Below are positions 9,697-20,511 of a stretch of 64,000 nt of DNA, piece by piece. Position numbers and translations under genes: made by a program. The notes under the pieces were generated by a model. That model saw nothing but the letters and a program-made list of their open reading frames with translations. It ran no database searches and was not told the DNA's origin. This stretch comes from Spirosoma fluviale (lineage in GTDB: Bacteria; Bacteroidota; Bacteroidia; Cytophagales; Spirosomataceae): the NCBI GenBank assembly GCA_945883625.1, contig CAMCXW010000006.1, positions 1 to 64,000 on the forward strand. Direction: 5' to 3'. How positions within the stretch are numbered: the first letter of the stretch is position 1; each line of letters opens with the position of its first letter.

Positions 9697-12669
9697 TTAT
9701 TGCACTCTCGCCAGCTGCTTCGTGAATTTGGATTCCAAGGATTTGTATTGAGCAGGAGCTACTTTAGATTCCTTGAACGACGAAACAATCACATTCATTT
9801 CATATAGAGCAATTTGAATGTCTCGCTCATGCGCACGAAGCCCACCAGCTAAATAATAATCTAATGCTTGATCATTGCGGTCAACCATAATTTTAGCCAT
9901 TTTCAATGCCTTGGCTTGCTCACCCATAGAAAGGTATAAGCCAACCATACTCGCCGAAAATTGATCGTATGGAATAACTTTATTTGGCATAACACGCTCT
10001 AAATGATCCAAAACCTTTTTAGCTAAAGGGGTATTGCCTTCCCGCACTAATTGATCCGCTAGTCGGTACGTACCTAAACGCAACGTCACACTTGGTATTC
10101 CCATGTAAAAATCACCATGATAATAAACCTTTTCATCATTCAATCCGCGCCAATACATCTTATTTAACATGTTATCCGCCATGATTTTCGAATTCACAAA
10201 ACCATCTTGTGCACCTTGAATTTTAAATGGCATCAAACGATATGCATAACCCTCTAATTGCATGCTTTCCTTTAAACCTACATACTGGTCATTCGGTAAC
10301 GTGGCAGCAAAATAGATTGGTCTAGTCCAGCCAGCTAACGCATTATTTGAAATAATTTCCAACTGAATTAATTCGCCTTTAAAGATATTTTTCGAAGGCA
10401 ATTTCCAACTCAAACGATCCGATAAGAATGGCACAAATTCCTTGGGAAACCAATTTGATTGGGCTATTTTCATCGCATTCACTGGTATCACAAGTGAATC
10501 AGATGGGAATGTATTGATTAATTCTCCACTCTGTGTTTGCGCCTGAATACGTGGATCATCCTTGTGCACTAAATCTAAATAATCCGGCAAAGACATCTCC
10601 TTAATATTCGGATTTTCGGAATACATGATTTGATCGTTAACTCCCTCCAAAAACTGATCCTTCTTCAATAAAATCGGCAAAGGACTTGATTGATATGTTT
10701 GACGCTTCATCTGATCGATATACCAGTCCGTCCCCAATAAAGACAAATTACAAACCCGAACATCCGTACGGAAACCTTCCACCTCCTGCACATACCACAA
10801 TGGGAATGTATCATTATCACCCCCTGTAAATAAAATAGCATTGGGAGCACAAGAATTCAAAAGGTTTTTAGCGAAATCAATTTGATGGTAACGGCCACTA
10901 CGATCATGATCGTCCCAGTTTTGCTGCGCTAAAATAATAGGTGCTGAGAAACTTAAAACGGTTAATAAAGCCCAACGAACCTGTGGTTTCTTTACAATTA
11001 ACGCTAACCATTCTCCCAATTGCATCACACCTAAACCTGCCCAAATCGCTAAAAAATAAAACGACCCCACATAAATATAATCACGCTCACGAGGCTCAAC
11101 AGGCGGAGAATTCAAATAAACAACCAAGCCCACACCCGTTAAAACAAACATCATAATCGTAACCAAGAAATCCTTCTCATTTTTCCGATACAATAAATAA
11201 AACCCAAGCAAGACTAAAATTAAAGGCAAATAATAATAGTTATTTCGTGCCTTATTATTTTTCATCACGTCAGGCAATTTAGACGTATCCTCAAAAGCAT
11301 TAATCGCCCAAGCATCTTGCTGATCACTCTCACGGCCAACAAAATTCCACAACAAATAACGCATATACATATGCCCCATTTGATGGCTAAACATAAATCG
11401 TAAGTTATCCCCAAAACCTGGTTTTTGACCTGCCGGAATTCCCAGCATATCTTGATACAAGGCAACATGTTGGCCCGAATTACTCCAAACACGCGGCAAT
11501 AACATTTGTTGGTCCTTCTGATATACATACTCCGGCTTGTGCGTATATACCACGTACTTACCATCTTTCATCTTGTAAACTTCCTCCCCTTCCTTAAACT
11601 CCTCTATCTGAGCCGTATATACAGGACCGTACAACAACGAGCGTGATCCATATTGCTCACGTTTCAAATACTTCAAGAAATTCAAAATATTACTCGGATC
11701 ATTCTCATTGATCGGCGGGTTGTAGCCCGACCGTACTAATGCTACCGTATACGTTGAATACCCAATCAAAAGAAATACCAATGAGAATAAGGCCACATTT
11801 AATACCTCTTTCCCTGCTTTGTATGAATAACGAATACCAAAAACGATAGCTGCTAGGAGCACCAATAAAAAGAAAATGGCACCCATGCCGTAACTCATTC
11901 CTAAGGTATTGACAAACTGCAATTCGAACCAAAAAGCAATCGAAGGTAAGCCCGGAATAATGGCCGAATTAATCACACCAAGTATAAATAATCCCACTAA
12001 AACCGCGACAAAACCACCTTTATACGTTGGCTTAGCCTCTTTCTTAAAGTACCACAACAATGCCAAGGCTGGCAAAGTAACTAAGTTCAGTAGGTGGACA
12101 CCTATGGAAAGGCCAACTAAATACGCGATAAATAAAATCCAACGATTCGCTTCGGCTTCATTCTCGACCAACTCCCAACGAAAGGCTGCCCAAACCACAA
12201 TCGCCGTAAAAAATGAAGACATCGCATAAACTTCCGCCTCAACAGCGGAGAACCAAAACGAATCTGAAAATGCGTATACTAATGAGCCAACGACTCCTGA
12301 TAGCAATAAAATAATACCTTCAGATTGCGTTAACTCGGCAAATGATTTACGTAAAACTTTACGTCCAATCATGACAATCGTCCAATGCATAAACAAGATC
12401 GTAAGTGCACTTGAAACCACTGACATCATATTTATCCAAAAGGCAACACGGGTGACATCCCCTAATGCGAGGAATGAAAACATTCGACCGAGCAATAAGA
12501 ATAAGGGCGCTCCAGGAGGATGTGGAACTTGTAACTTGTACGCACAAGCTATGAATTCACCACAATCCCAAAAAGAGGCTGTTGGCTCCACAGTCAACGT
12601 ATACGTTATCAGGGAAATGGCAAAAACAATCCAACCTGCGAGGTTATTATTGCGTTTAAATTGCTGCAT
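9697..12669 (-). CDS. DUF2723 family multi-pass membrane protein (predicted GT-C-like)
   Basis: N-terminal PTASFWDCGEFIACAYKLQVPHPPGAPLFLLLGR motif typical of DUF2723, many TM segments. Confidence 0.88.
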   Translation of the reverse strand: MQQFKRNNNLAGWIVFAISLITYTLTVEPTASFWDCGEFIACAYKLQVPHPPGAPLFLLLGRMFSFLALGDVTRVAFWINMMSVVSSALTILFMHWTIVMIGRKVLRKSFAELTQSEGIILLLSGVVGSLVYAFSDSFWFSAVEAEVYAMSSFFTAIVVWAAFRWELVENEAEANRWILFIAYLVGLSIGVHLLNLVTLPALALLWYFKKEAKPTYKGGFVAVLVGLFILGVINSAIIPGLPSIAFWFELQFVNTLGMSYGMGAIFFLLVLLAAIVFGIRYSYKAGKEVLNVALFSLVFLLIGYSTYTVALVRSGYNPPINENDPSNILNFLKYLKREQYGSRSLLYGPVYTAQIEEFKEGEEVYKMKDGKYVVYTHKPEYVYQKDQQMLLPRVWSNSGQHVALYQDMLGIPAGQKPGFGDNLRFMFSHQMGHMYMRYLLWNFVGRESDQQDAWAINAFEDTSKLPDVMKNNKARNNYYYLPLILVLLGFYLLYRKNEKDFLVTIMMFVLTGVGLVVYLNSPPVEPRERDYIYVGSFYFLAIWAGLGVMQLGEWLALIVKKPQVRWALLTVLSFSAPIILAQQNWDDHDRSGRYHQIDFAKNLLNSCAPNAILFTGGDNDTFPLWYVQEVEGFRTDVRVCNLSLLGTDWYIDQMKRQTYQSSPLPILLKKDQFLEGVNDQIMYSENPNIKEMSLPDYLDLVHKDDPRIQAQTQSGELINTFPSDSLVIPVNAMKIAQSNWFPKEFVPFLSDRLSWKLPSKNIFKGELIQLEIISNNALAGWTRPIYFAATLPNDQYVGLKESMQLEGYAYRLMPFKIQGAQDGFVNSKIMADNMLNKMYWRGLNDEKVYYHGDFYMGIPSVTLRLGTYRLADQLVREGNTPLAKKVLDHLERVMPNKVIPYDQFSASMVGLYLSMGEQAKALKMAKIMVDRNDQALDYYLAGGLRAHERDIQIALYEMNVIVSSFKESKVAPAQYKSLESKFTKQLARVQ

Positions 12670-12728
12670 AAGAATTAAAATAATGTCAAAAGTAAGTCAA
12701 ACTCCGCACTCACGGACCTTAAAATTTG

Positions 12729-13754
12729 TTAATTGAATTGACGTAAAAAACGGACATCATTTTCCGTGAATAGACGTAAATCTTTGATTTGGTATTTTAA
12801 CATAGTAATACGTTCAATACCCATACCAAAAGCAAAACCGGAATATTCCTTGGAATCAATACCCACATTTTCCAATACATTGGGATCAACCATGCCCGCA
12901 CCCGCAATTTCAACCCATCCCGCTTGCTTACAAACATTGCAACCATCTCCCTTGCATAAAAGGCATGTAATATCCATCTCCGCACTTGGCTCAGTAAACG
13001 GAAAATAAGATGGGCGAAAACGAACTTTCGTATCCTTGCCAAACATCTCTTTCGCAAAATGATAGAGCGTATCTTTTAAATCTTTAAAGCTTACATCCTT
13101 GTCGACATACAAGCCTTCTACTTGATGAAATAAACAATGGGCTCGCGCTGAAATTGCCTCATTACGAAAAACACGTCCAGGCATAATCGAACGAAAAGGT
13201 GGCTTTGCGTGTTGCATTAGTCGAATTTGAACATTCGACGTATGCGTACGCAATAAGACATCATCTTGAATTTCGCCTTGTCCCTTTTCTATGAAGAACG
13301 TATCCTGCATTTCACGAGCTGGGTGATTCTCAGGGAAATTTAAAGCGGTAAAATTATAAAAATCGGTTTCAATTTCGGGTCCATCTGAAACAGAAAAGCC
13401 CATCCGATTAAAAATCTCCAAAATACGAGAACGAACTAATGTTAACGGGTGTAAAGAACCTTGAATCAAAGGGTCTGAAAGCGTTAAATCATCAGGCACT
13501 TGAACCGATTGGTCGACTCCTGCAAATTCTTCTTGAGCAACTGTAAACTTGGATTCAGCTAAATTTTTTAAACTGTTTAAAGCTTGGCCTACCTCACGCC
13601 GACTCTCCGCAGCGACATCTTTTAAACCATCAAACAAATCAGCTAAACGGCCTTTGCGACCCACAAACTGAATGCGAAATTGCTCTAATGCTGCGGCATC
13701 TGAAATAATAAATGCCTCAATTTCAGACTGTATAGCCTGTATTTTATCCTTCAT
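12729..13754 (-). CDS. pheS: Phenylalanine--tRNA ligase subunit alpha
   Basis: GPEIETDFYNFTALNFPENHPAR, RTHTSNVQIR, FRPSYFPFTEPSAE, GFAFGMGIERITML. Confidence 0.97.
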   Translation of the reverse strand: MKDKIQAIQSEIEAFIISDAAALEQFRIQFVGRKGRLADLFDGLKDVAAESRREVGQALNSLKNLAESKFTVAQEEFAGVDQSVQVPDDLTLSDPLIQGSLHPLTLVRSRILEIFNRMGFSVSDGPEIETDFYNFTALNFPENHPAREMQDTFFIEKGQGEIQDDVLLRTHTSNVQIRLMQHAKPPFRSIMPGRVFRNEAISARAHCLFHQVEGLYVDKDVSFKDLKDTLYHFAKEMFGKDTKVRFRPSYFPFTEPSAEMDITCLLCKGDGCNVCKQAGWVEIAGAGMVDPNVLENVGIDSKEYSGFAFGMGIERITMLKYQIKDLRLFTENDVRFLRQFN

Positions 13755-13755
13755 A

Positions 13756-14400
13756 TTAAAATAACTTAAAACCGACTGTCACATGTACCGACTGCGGTTT
13801 TTGAGAGAAATAAACACCTTCCGGTTTTAATAAATTAGCGGCTAAATCTGTTTGACCTAACTCATAGCGAAGATCTAAACTTAATCGGGAATAGGTAAAG
13901 CCTACACCCGCTTGGTACGAATACATAAACCGTGGAATTCCCAATTTACCATATCCATTAAAGTAATAATGCGTGAGCTCTTCCAAATTGTCATAGCGCG
14001 CATGACCGAGAGATCCTACTGGACCACCTACTACATACATATGCTTAAATGAATATCCCAGTAAAAAAGGCACATCTATTGTCATGTAATCCGAATCAAC
14101 TTCCGAATATACGCCTGAAGTGGAGTTCAATGCAGTCATCTTTCCACCGCGCGTGGACAAGGTCATTTCAGGCTGAACAAAAAACTTTTTACCTACGCGT
14201 GCATACCCTCCAAAGGTGTATCCTTGCTTGAATGCTGCGCTATTTCGAATTAAAACTGATTCACCTTTAAATCTAAAATCGGTCGAATAATTTTGAATAT
14301 TTGCACCCCCCTTTAGGCCAATAGATAGCCAAGAAGGGATTTTTTGGGCAGATACCGAAAAAACCAATAGACTTACCAGAAACAATAGGCATGCTCTCAT
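13756..14400 (-). CDS. Outer-membrane beta-barrel (PorT-like) protein
   Basis: Signal peptide MRACLLFLVSLLVFSVSAQ; barrel-like alternation; FVQPEMTLSTRGG; start trimmed. Confidence 0.72.
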   Translation of the reverse strand: MRACLLFLVSLLVFSVSAQKIPSWLSIGLKGGANIQNYSTDFRFKGESVLIRNSAAFKQGYTFGGYARVGKKFFVQPEMTLSTRGGKMTALNSTSGVYSEVDSDYMTIDVPFLLGYSFKHMYVVGGPVGSLGHARYDNLEELTHYYFNGYGKLGIPRFMYSYQAGVGFTYSRLSLDLRYELGQTDLAANLLKPEGVYFSQKPQSVHVTVGFKLF

Positions 14401-14401
14401 C

Positions 14402-15085
14402 TTATAATATTTTAATTCCCAAGGTAGCTTGAAATGAACTCGCTTTTTGAGAAAAATTAACACCTGAAGGCAACGGAATGGTTTTAGACAAATCTGTCAA
14501 ATTACTCTCATATCGAACATCGAATGTGAACCCTAATAAATCAATGCCCGCTCCTGCCGTGTAGGAAAAGAAGGCATTGGTCACCGCATTTGAAATTGAA
14601 TTGTTTGATGTCAAAAATTGATCAAATGTACTGTTGGGCGTCATATTGTACGAGGCAACAGGACCAGCCATTACATGTAAGGGCCCTAAACGATACCCCA
14701 CCATCAAGGGAATATCTATACTACCGTAACCTATTTCGAATTTTTTATCTAATCCTAGCGCTGCGTTGAGCACGTTTATTTTGGCATATTTAATACCGGC
14801 CAACAACTCAGGCTGAACAAACACGCGCCGACCAAAACGGGCATAAACTCCAGCCACGTAGCCATTTTTAGCCGTCATGCTTTGAGCTACATAGTCTGAA
14901 ACGCCATCCACCGTTAACCCCTCTAAGGTTAAATTGGTTAAACTCACTCCTCCTTTAATACCAAATCGAAAAAAATTACCCGTTGCTTTGCGCACGGGCA
15001 TCAATAATTGTGCTCGCAAGGGAGCAACAAAAATGAATGAAATTAAAAGAAGGCCAACAACCCTACCCGATATCCTCATGAACAA
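14402..15085 (-). CDS. Outer-membrane beta-barrel protein, paralogue of the adjacent gene
   Basis: Shared GIKGGVSLTNL / VFVQPELLAGIKY / GVNFSQKASSFQATLGIKIL pattern with the 13756-14400 product. Confidence 0.72.
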   Translation of the reverse strand: MFMRISGRVVGLLLISFIFVAPLRAQLLMPVRKATGNFFRFGIKGGVSLTNLTLEGLTVDGVSDYVAQSMTAKNGYVAGVYARFGRRVFVQPELLAGIKYAKINVLNAALGLDKKFEIGYGSIDIPLMVGYRLGPLHVMAGPVASYNMTPNSTFDQFLTSNNSISNAVTNAFFSYTAGAGIDLLGFTFDVRYESNLTDLSKTIPLPSGVNFSQKASSFQATLGIKIL

Positions 15086-15186
15086 AAACAGTTTTAGTCA
15101 ATTAAGCTGTAAAATTATCCTTTTTCATGCAAAAAAAAAGGAAAAACCAACGAAAAGCGTAATTTTGAAACTAAATAAAATCATGC

Positions 15187-16566
15187 GTGGCAAAAGCTAA
15201 AACTTCCTTTTTCTGTCAATCTTGCGGACACAATGCACCCAAATGGTTAGGCAAATGTCCCTCATGCGGAGAATGGAATACGTTCGTGGAAGAATTAGTG
15301 GAAGTTAGCTCACACCCAGCCGAAGTTTGGAAAACAAAAAGCTCCGCTCGTACAAAGCCACAACCCAAATTACTCCAAGAAGTAGACTTCGAAAATATAC
15401 CCAAAATACCTTGCTCAGATACAGAATTTAGTCGGGTATTAGGAGGCGGAATCGTACCAGGTAGCCTTGTATTAATCGGCGGTGAACCCGGTATAGGTAA
15501 ATCAACACTCCTACTACAAGTCGCACTTTCCTTAAGTGGTACGAAAGTTTTATATGTAACAGGTGAAGAATCCGAGCAACAAATTAAACTTCGTGCAGAC
15601 CGCCTTGAAAAAAAATCAGATAGCTTATATATTCTTACGGAAACTAATACCCAAGCCATATTTAAACATTTGGTGGATCTTGAACCGGAATTAATCATCG
15701 TTGATTCCATTCAAACCCTATTTTCAGACCAAATAGAATCAGGACCTGGTTCCGTTTCTCAAATACGCGAATGTGCATTGGAACTGATGCGCTTCGCTAA
15801 AGAGTCCAATACCCCGATATTTTTAGTTGGCCATATCACCAAAGAAGGATCCATCGCAGGACCTAAAGTCCTTGAACACTTAGTGGACACGGTACTTCAG
15901 TTCGAGGGTGACCGACACATGATCTACCGAATTCTTCGTACCACGAAGAACCGCTTTGGCAGTACATCTGAATTGGGCATTTACGAAATGTTGGGCTCTG
16001 GCTTGCGTGCCGTCACAAATCCATCGGAGATATTATTGTCCCAACGGGACGAACCAGCTTCCGGTGTAGCGATCGGAACATTAATGGAAGGAAATAGGCC
16101 TCTATTGGTTGAAATACAATCTTTAGTCTCCACCACTTCCTATGGAACAGCGCAACGGACAGCCAATGGATATGATGGAAAACGTTTGAATATGCTTTTG
16201 GCAGTTATCGAGAAGCGCGGTGGATATAAATTAGGTACGCAGGACGTATTCTTGAATGTGACCGGAGGAATTCGTGTGGACGATCCGGCATTGGATTTGG
16301 CAACTTGCCTTTCCGTAGTTTCTTCTTATGAAGACAAGATCATCGACTCATCGAAATGTTTTGCGGCAGAGGTAGGATTAGGCGGCGAATTGCGTTCGGT
16401 AACGCGTATAGACCAACGAATCGCTGAAGCAGAAAAACTAGGTTTCAAAGAAATATGGATTTCGAAATACAATTTGAAAGGCTTGAACTACAAACCTAAA
16501 AGCATTCAGATTAAATCGGCAGCCAGCTTGATGGATGTTATTATGAGCATCTGGCGCCAAAACTAG
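15187..16566 (+). CDS. radA: DNA repair protein RadA
   Basis: CQSCGHNAPKWLGKCPSCGEWNT zinc finger, GGEPGIGKSTLLLQ Walker A, KNRFGSTSELGIYEM; apparent GTG start. Confidence 0.97.
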   Translation: MAKAKTSFFCQSCGHNAPKWLGKCPSCGEWNTFVEELVEVSSHPAEVWKTKSSARTKPQPKLLQEVDFENIPKIPCSDTEFSRVLGGGIVPGSLVLIGGEPGIGKSTLLLQVALSLSGTKVLYVTGEESEQQIKLRADRLEKKSDSLYILTETNTQAIFKHLVDLEPELIIVDSIQTLFSDQIESGPGSVSQIRECALELMRFAKESNTPIFLVGHITKEGSIAGPKVLEHLVDTVLQFEGDRHMIYRILRTTKNRFGSTSELGIYEMLGSGLRAVTNPSEILLSQRDEPASGVAIGTLMEGNRPLLVEIQSLVSTTSYGTAQRTANGYDGKRLNMLLAVIEKRGGYKLGTQDVFLNVTGGIRVDDPALDLATCLSVVSSYEDKIIDSSKCFAAEVGLGGELRSVTRIDQRIAEAEKLGFKEIWISKYNLKGLNYKPKSIQIKSAASLMDVIMSIWRQN

Positions 16567-17296
16567 CCTCCGGATAAGTTACTTTGACTAAGTGCAGCCC
16601 GTGTGCAGGCACTGCCCGACCGGCTTCTTGTCGGCTTTTCGATTCCAAAATTCGCTTGAAATCAGCTGACGTCCACTTCCCCATCCCAATTTCCAATAAA
16701 GTTCCCACAATCGACCGTACCATACCACGCAAAAAGCGATTGCCTTCAATCGTAAAAATTAAACAATCCGTTTGGGGCACCCAAGAAGCGCGCACGATTG
16801 TACAATCAAACGTGGTTACCTCCGTCTTTACTTTAGAAAAACACTGAAAATCGGTGTGAGACAAGAGTAATTTCGCTGCCTCATTCATCGCCTCCACATC
16901 CAAATCTGCTTCGTACCAATAGGCAAAATCACGCAAAAATGGATCTTTATGACGGGTAATGCGGTATTCATAGATTCGTGAAGTCGCATCGAAACGCGCA
17001 TGAAAATCATCCGCTACCTTGAAAATTGCTTGAGCGGTTAATGCAGGTGAAAGCATGCGATTCAAGCGGTAAACCAGGTTGTCATCGATACCCAGAGACG
17101 TATCGAAATGAGCGATTTGATGCGCTGCATGAACACCGGTATCTGTCCGACCGCTTCCAGTGATCGCAACTGTTTCTCCCAATAAAAGACTTAATTTTTC
17201 CTCTAATTCTGCTTGAACGCTATGCGCGTTCGGCTGGATCTGATATCCATGAAATGAGCCGCCATCGTAAGCGAATTGCAGTGCATAGCGGCTCAT
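16541..17296 (-). CDS. truA: tRNA pseudouridine(38-40) synthase
   Basis: FAYDGGSFHGYQIQPN, GSGRTDTGVHA, NRFLRGMVRSIVGTLLEIG. Confidence 0.96.
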   Translation of the reverse strand: MSRYALQFAYDGGSFHGYQIQPNAHSVQAELEEKLSLLLGETVAITGSGRTDTGVHAAHQIAHFDTSLGIDDNLVYRLNRMLSPALTAQAIFKVADDFHARFDATSRIYEYRITRHKDPFLRDFAYWYEADLDVEAMNEAAKLLLSHTDFQCFSKVKTEVTTFDCTIVRASWVPQTDCLIFTIEGNRFLRGMVRSIVGTLLEIGMGKWTSADFKRILESKSRQEAGRAVPAHGLHLVKVTYPEASFGARCS

Positions 17297-17302
17297 CTTG
17301 TA

Positions 17303-19534
17303 TTATTTTGTTAAGGCTGTTTCCAATGCCGTGAAGTAAGAACCAGAAGCTTTCGCTAATGAACTTACCACCTGGCCATCGACCACCATATCCGTACCTT
17401 TTACGGTACCCAATTGCGAAGACTTAACACCCAATCCTGTTAAATGAGCTTCAAAAGCAGCTTTCTTCGCTGGAGCAACCGATACAATCACACGCGATTG
17501 TGCTTCACCAAACCACATTGCATCTTGACGAATACCAGCATCTGATTTCACATCAAATCCTAATCCACGTGGAAAAGCAGATTCGGCTAGGGTTACTAAA
17601 ACTCCACCATCAGACACATCATGCGCCGACTGGATTAATTTGGCTTCAATTAATTCTGAGATACCTTTTTGAACCAATTGCTCGGTGGGCATATCAAAAT
17701 GAGGCGCAGGCGAAGCCTTCACCTTGCGGTAAGAATATAAAAACTCAGAAGAAGCGATGTCATTCACAGACTCCCCTACTAAGTATACTAAATCTCCTTC
17801 AGCCTTGAAATCCAAGGTCATCTTGTTTTCTGCTTTCTCTAAAATACCCAACATACCAATCGTTGGCGTTGGAAACACCGGACCTTCATCCGATGATTGA
17901 TTATAGAAACTCACGTTACCACCCGTTACCGGAGTTTCAAACGCCTCACACGCTTTCTTCATTCCTTTAATCGCACCTACGAATTGCCAGTAAACTTCTG
18001 GAACATATGGATTACCAAAATTCAGGCAGTTGGTGATTGCCACCGGCAAACCTCCTGAACAAACAATGTTACGCGCTGCCTCCGCAACCGCCATCGCACA
18101 ACCCTCTTCCGGATCCGCGTTTACATAGCGTGAGTTACAATCAACGGTAATGACAATTGACTTATTTGAACCATGAACTTTCACCACACCTGCATCTGAA
18201 GGTGCATTGGTATTGCGATTCGCCCGACCTATAGATGAATCGTATTGCTCCGCTACCCACTTCTTTGAAGCGATGTTCGGGTGATTCATTAGGAAATCGA
18301 ATGCCTTTGGCAATTCTGAGGCTGGAATATCTTGTACGGATTGAATATCAAATTTCTTGAACTCTTGGAAGTAAGCAGGTTCCTTATATTCACGGTGATA
18401 TACTGGTGCGCCTCCGCCCAATACCAAATCATCCGCAGGTACGTCCGCTACTAACACGCCATCTTGGTAGAATTCCAAACGTTTGGTATCTGTAACCGTA
18501 CCAATTTGCTCGCAATTCAAATCCCACTTATCAAAAATCTTCTTCGCCTCTCCTTCGCGTCCTTTTTCTACAACGATCAACATACGTTCTTGCGACTCGG
18601 ATAAAAGAATTTCAAACGGCTTCATATTTGCCTGGCGTGTTGGAACTTTGGAAAGATCGATGATCATACCGTGCTCCCCTTTGGCAGACATTTCAGAAGT
18701 TGAACAGATAATTCCTGCCGCACCCATATCTTGAATACCAATCACACAACCCGCTTCAATGATTTCCAATGAAGCCTCTAATAATAATTTCTCTTGAAAA
18801 GGATCCCCTACTTGAACCGCAGGTAATTTTTCAGAAGATTTGGACGTAATATCCTCCGAAGCAAAACTTGCTCCACCAATTCCATCTTTACCTGTCGCAG
18901 ATCCTACGATAAATACGCCATTACCTACCCCATATGAAATGGCTGAAGCTTGGGTACCCACCTTTAAAATACCTGCCGAAAAGGCATTTACGAGTGGATT
19001 AACATTATAACAATCATCAAATTGCACTTCGCCACCGACCGTTGGGATACCAAACGCATTCCCGTAATCACCAATTCCCTTCACCACACCTTTCACCAAC
19101 CATTTCGTTTTTGCTAAATCAATGTTACCAAAACGCAAGGAATTTAACTGAGCGATCGGACGTGCACCCATCGTGAAAATATCCCGGTTGATACCACCTA
19201 CCCCTGTCGCTGCACCTTGATAAGGTTCTAATGCCGAAGGGTGATTGTGCGATTCGATTTTGAAGGCACAGCCTAAACCGTCGCCTAGGTCAACAAGACC
19301 AGCGTTTTCTTCGCCGGCTTTCGCTAACATACGAGGAGAATCTTTCGGAAGTGTCTTTAACCAAACAATAGAGTTTTTATAGCTACAGTGTTCAGACCAC
19401 ATGACAGAGAAGATTGACAACTCAGTAAAGTTTGGCTTGCGACCTAAAATTTCCTGAATACGGTCGTATTCTTCTGGCAATAAACCTAATTTTTTAGCTG
19501 TTTCTAGGGTTGGTAGGCTTTCGGTAGATTCCAC
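17303..19534 (-). CDS. purL: Phosphoribosylformylglycinamidine synthase subunit PurL
   Basis: [48 protein letters not shown]. Confidence 0.97.
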   Translation of the reverse strand: MESTESLPTLETAKKLGLLPEEYDRIQEILGRKPNFTELSIFSVMWSEHCSYKNSIVWLKTLPKDSPRMLAKAGEENAGLVDLGDGLGCAFKIESHNHPSALEPYQGAATGVGGINRDIFTMGARPIAQLNSLRFGNIDLAKTKWLVKGVVKGIGDYGNAFGIPTVGGEVQFDDCYNVNPLVNAFSAGILKVGTQASAISYGVGNGVFIVGSATGKDGIGGASFASEDITSKSSEKLPAVQVGDPFQEKLLLEASLEIIEAGCVIGIQDMGAAGIICSTSEMSAKGEHGMIIDLSKVPTRQANMKPFEILLSESQERMLIVVEKGREGEAKKIFDKWDLNCEQIGTVTDTKRLEFYQDGVLVADVPADDLVLGGGAPVYHREYKEPAYFQEFKKFDIQSVQDIPASELPKAFDFLMNHPNIASKKWVAEQYDSSIGRANRNTNAPSDAGVVKVHGSNKSIVITVDCNSRYVNADPEEGCAMAVAEAARNIVCSGGLPVAITNCLNFGNPYVPEVYWQFVGAIKGMKKACEAFETPVTGGNVSFYNQSSDEGPVFPTPTIGMLGILEKAENKMTLDFKAEGDLVYLVGESVNDIASSEFLYSYRKVKASPAPHFDMPTEQLVQKGISELIEAKLIQSAHDVSDGGVLVTLAESAFPRGLGFDVKSDAGIRQDAMWFGEAQSRVIVSVAPAKKAAFEAHLTGLGVKSSQLGTVKGTDMVVDGQVVSSLAKASGSYFTALETALTK

Positions 19535-19657
19535 GCTTATATGTTAATTAAGAAATGTTGTTGCATCGACGCAAGAAGGCGCAAAGGTAATAAATTTCGA
19601 GGAGAGACCCGAAAAAATATTAGGTAAAAATAGTAAGATGTATAGCCGCGATACCTC

Positions 19658-19693
19658 GCGTCTAATGTCCTACGTCTAAAGTCTAACGTCTAA
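19658..19693 (-). repeat. Single-arm heptamer array downstream of the MobA-like gene
   Basis: Reverse strand reads TTAGACG TTAGACT TTAGACG TAGGACA TTAGACG. Confidence 0.85.
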
Positions 19694-19696
19694 TTT

Positions 19697-20269
19697 TCAT
19701 ATCCCCCAATACCTCCGATCCTCAGGAACATCCACATCCCGGAATTTATCTGAAAAATGAACGATTTCACAAAGCATAGGATTTTCTCGCCAAAATTTAC
19801 CTAATCCTTGATCACCACTCCAGTGATTAAATAAAGGTCGTAAAGCTTGCGGAATTAATACAGGGGGAGAATTAACTCCTTGAAATGAGGCCACAATGGC
19901 TCGATCTGGATTTGCCAACGACGTTAAGTTCTTGAGATGAGAAGTTGTCAGAAAAGGCAAGTCACATAATAAAACCAATACATCACGCGAAATATCCACT
20001 GCTTTGAGTCCGACTGAAAGCGACTCCCCCATTCCTTTTTCCCAATGTTCCACCTGAACAAAAGTCAAGTTTGGAAACTCCTTTTGTAAATTTTCTATAA
20101 TTAGAATAGATTGATCAACTTCAGCCCCAAGGCAAACAGAAACCTCTTGGCATACCGAAAACGCGAGACGGATCGACCGCTCTAACAGGCTTTGGCCTTG
20201 ATAAACTAACAATTGTTTCGCTTCTCCTAATCGAGAAGAGGCCCCTGCGGCCAGAATTAATCCTTCCAT
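19697..20269 (-). CDS. MobA/MocA-like NTP transferase (molybdenum cofactor nucleotidyltransferase family)
   Basis: LILAAGASSRLGEAKQLLVYQGQSLLERSI, LLCDLPFLT. Confidence 0.83.
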   Translation of the reverse strand: MEGLILAAGASSRLGEAKQLLVYQGQSLLERSIRLAFSVCQEVSVCLGAEVDQSILIIENLQKEFPNLTFVQVEHWEKGMGESLSVGLKAVDISRDVLVLLCDLPFLTTSHLKNLTSLANPDRAIVASFQGVNSPPVLIPQALRPLFNHWSGDQGLGKFWRENPMLCEIVHFSDKFRDVDVPEDRRYWGI

Positions 20270-20440
20270 TTAAATTAAAATTAAAGATAAAGGTTCATTC
20301 ACACCACACAAGCCCATGCCGCAACCGAACTTCGTTCCCATGTATCCTATTTCGTCACGAATGACCCATAATAGTGGGGTATCTGAATCCACATCGACGC
20401 GATGCTTCTTGGAATTAATCGTTAGTTGGTAAGTAGGCAT
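20270..20440 (-). pseudogene. Truncated IorA/xanthine-dehydrogenase-type [2Fe-2S] subunit (N-terminal ~45 aa plus unrelated tail)
   Basis: Manual translation [56 protein letters not shown]; matches the IorA N-terminus up to GTKFGCGxxxCG, then stops immediately before the MobA-like ATG. Confidence 0.75.
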
Positions 20441-20499
20441 AGTCCATTTTTAAATACCCTTAAATTTACAATAAAATTTAAATTATCCATTTAGGCTCC

Positions 20500-20507
20500 T
20501 AATTTTG
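20500..20507 (+). promoter_or_regulatory. -7 promoter element TAATTTTG 4 nt upstream of an ATG
   Basis: TAATTTTG followed by CCAA-ATG. Confidence 0.5.
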
Positions 20508-20511
20508 CCAA

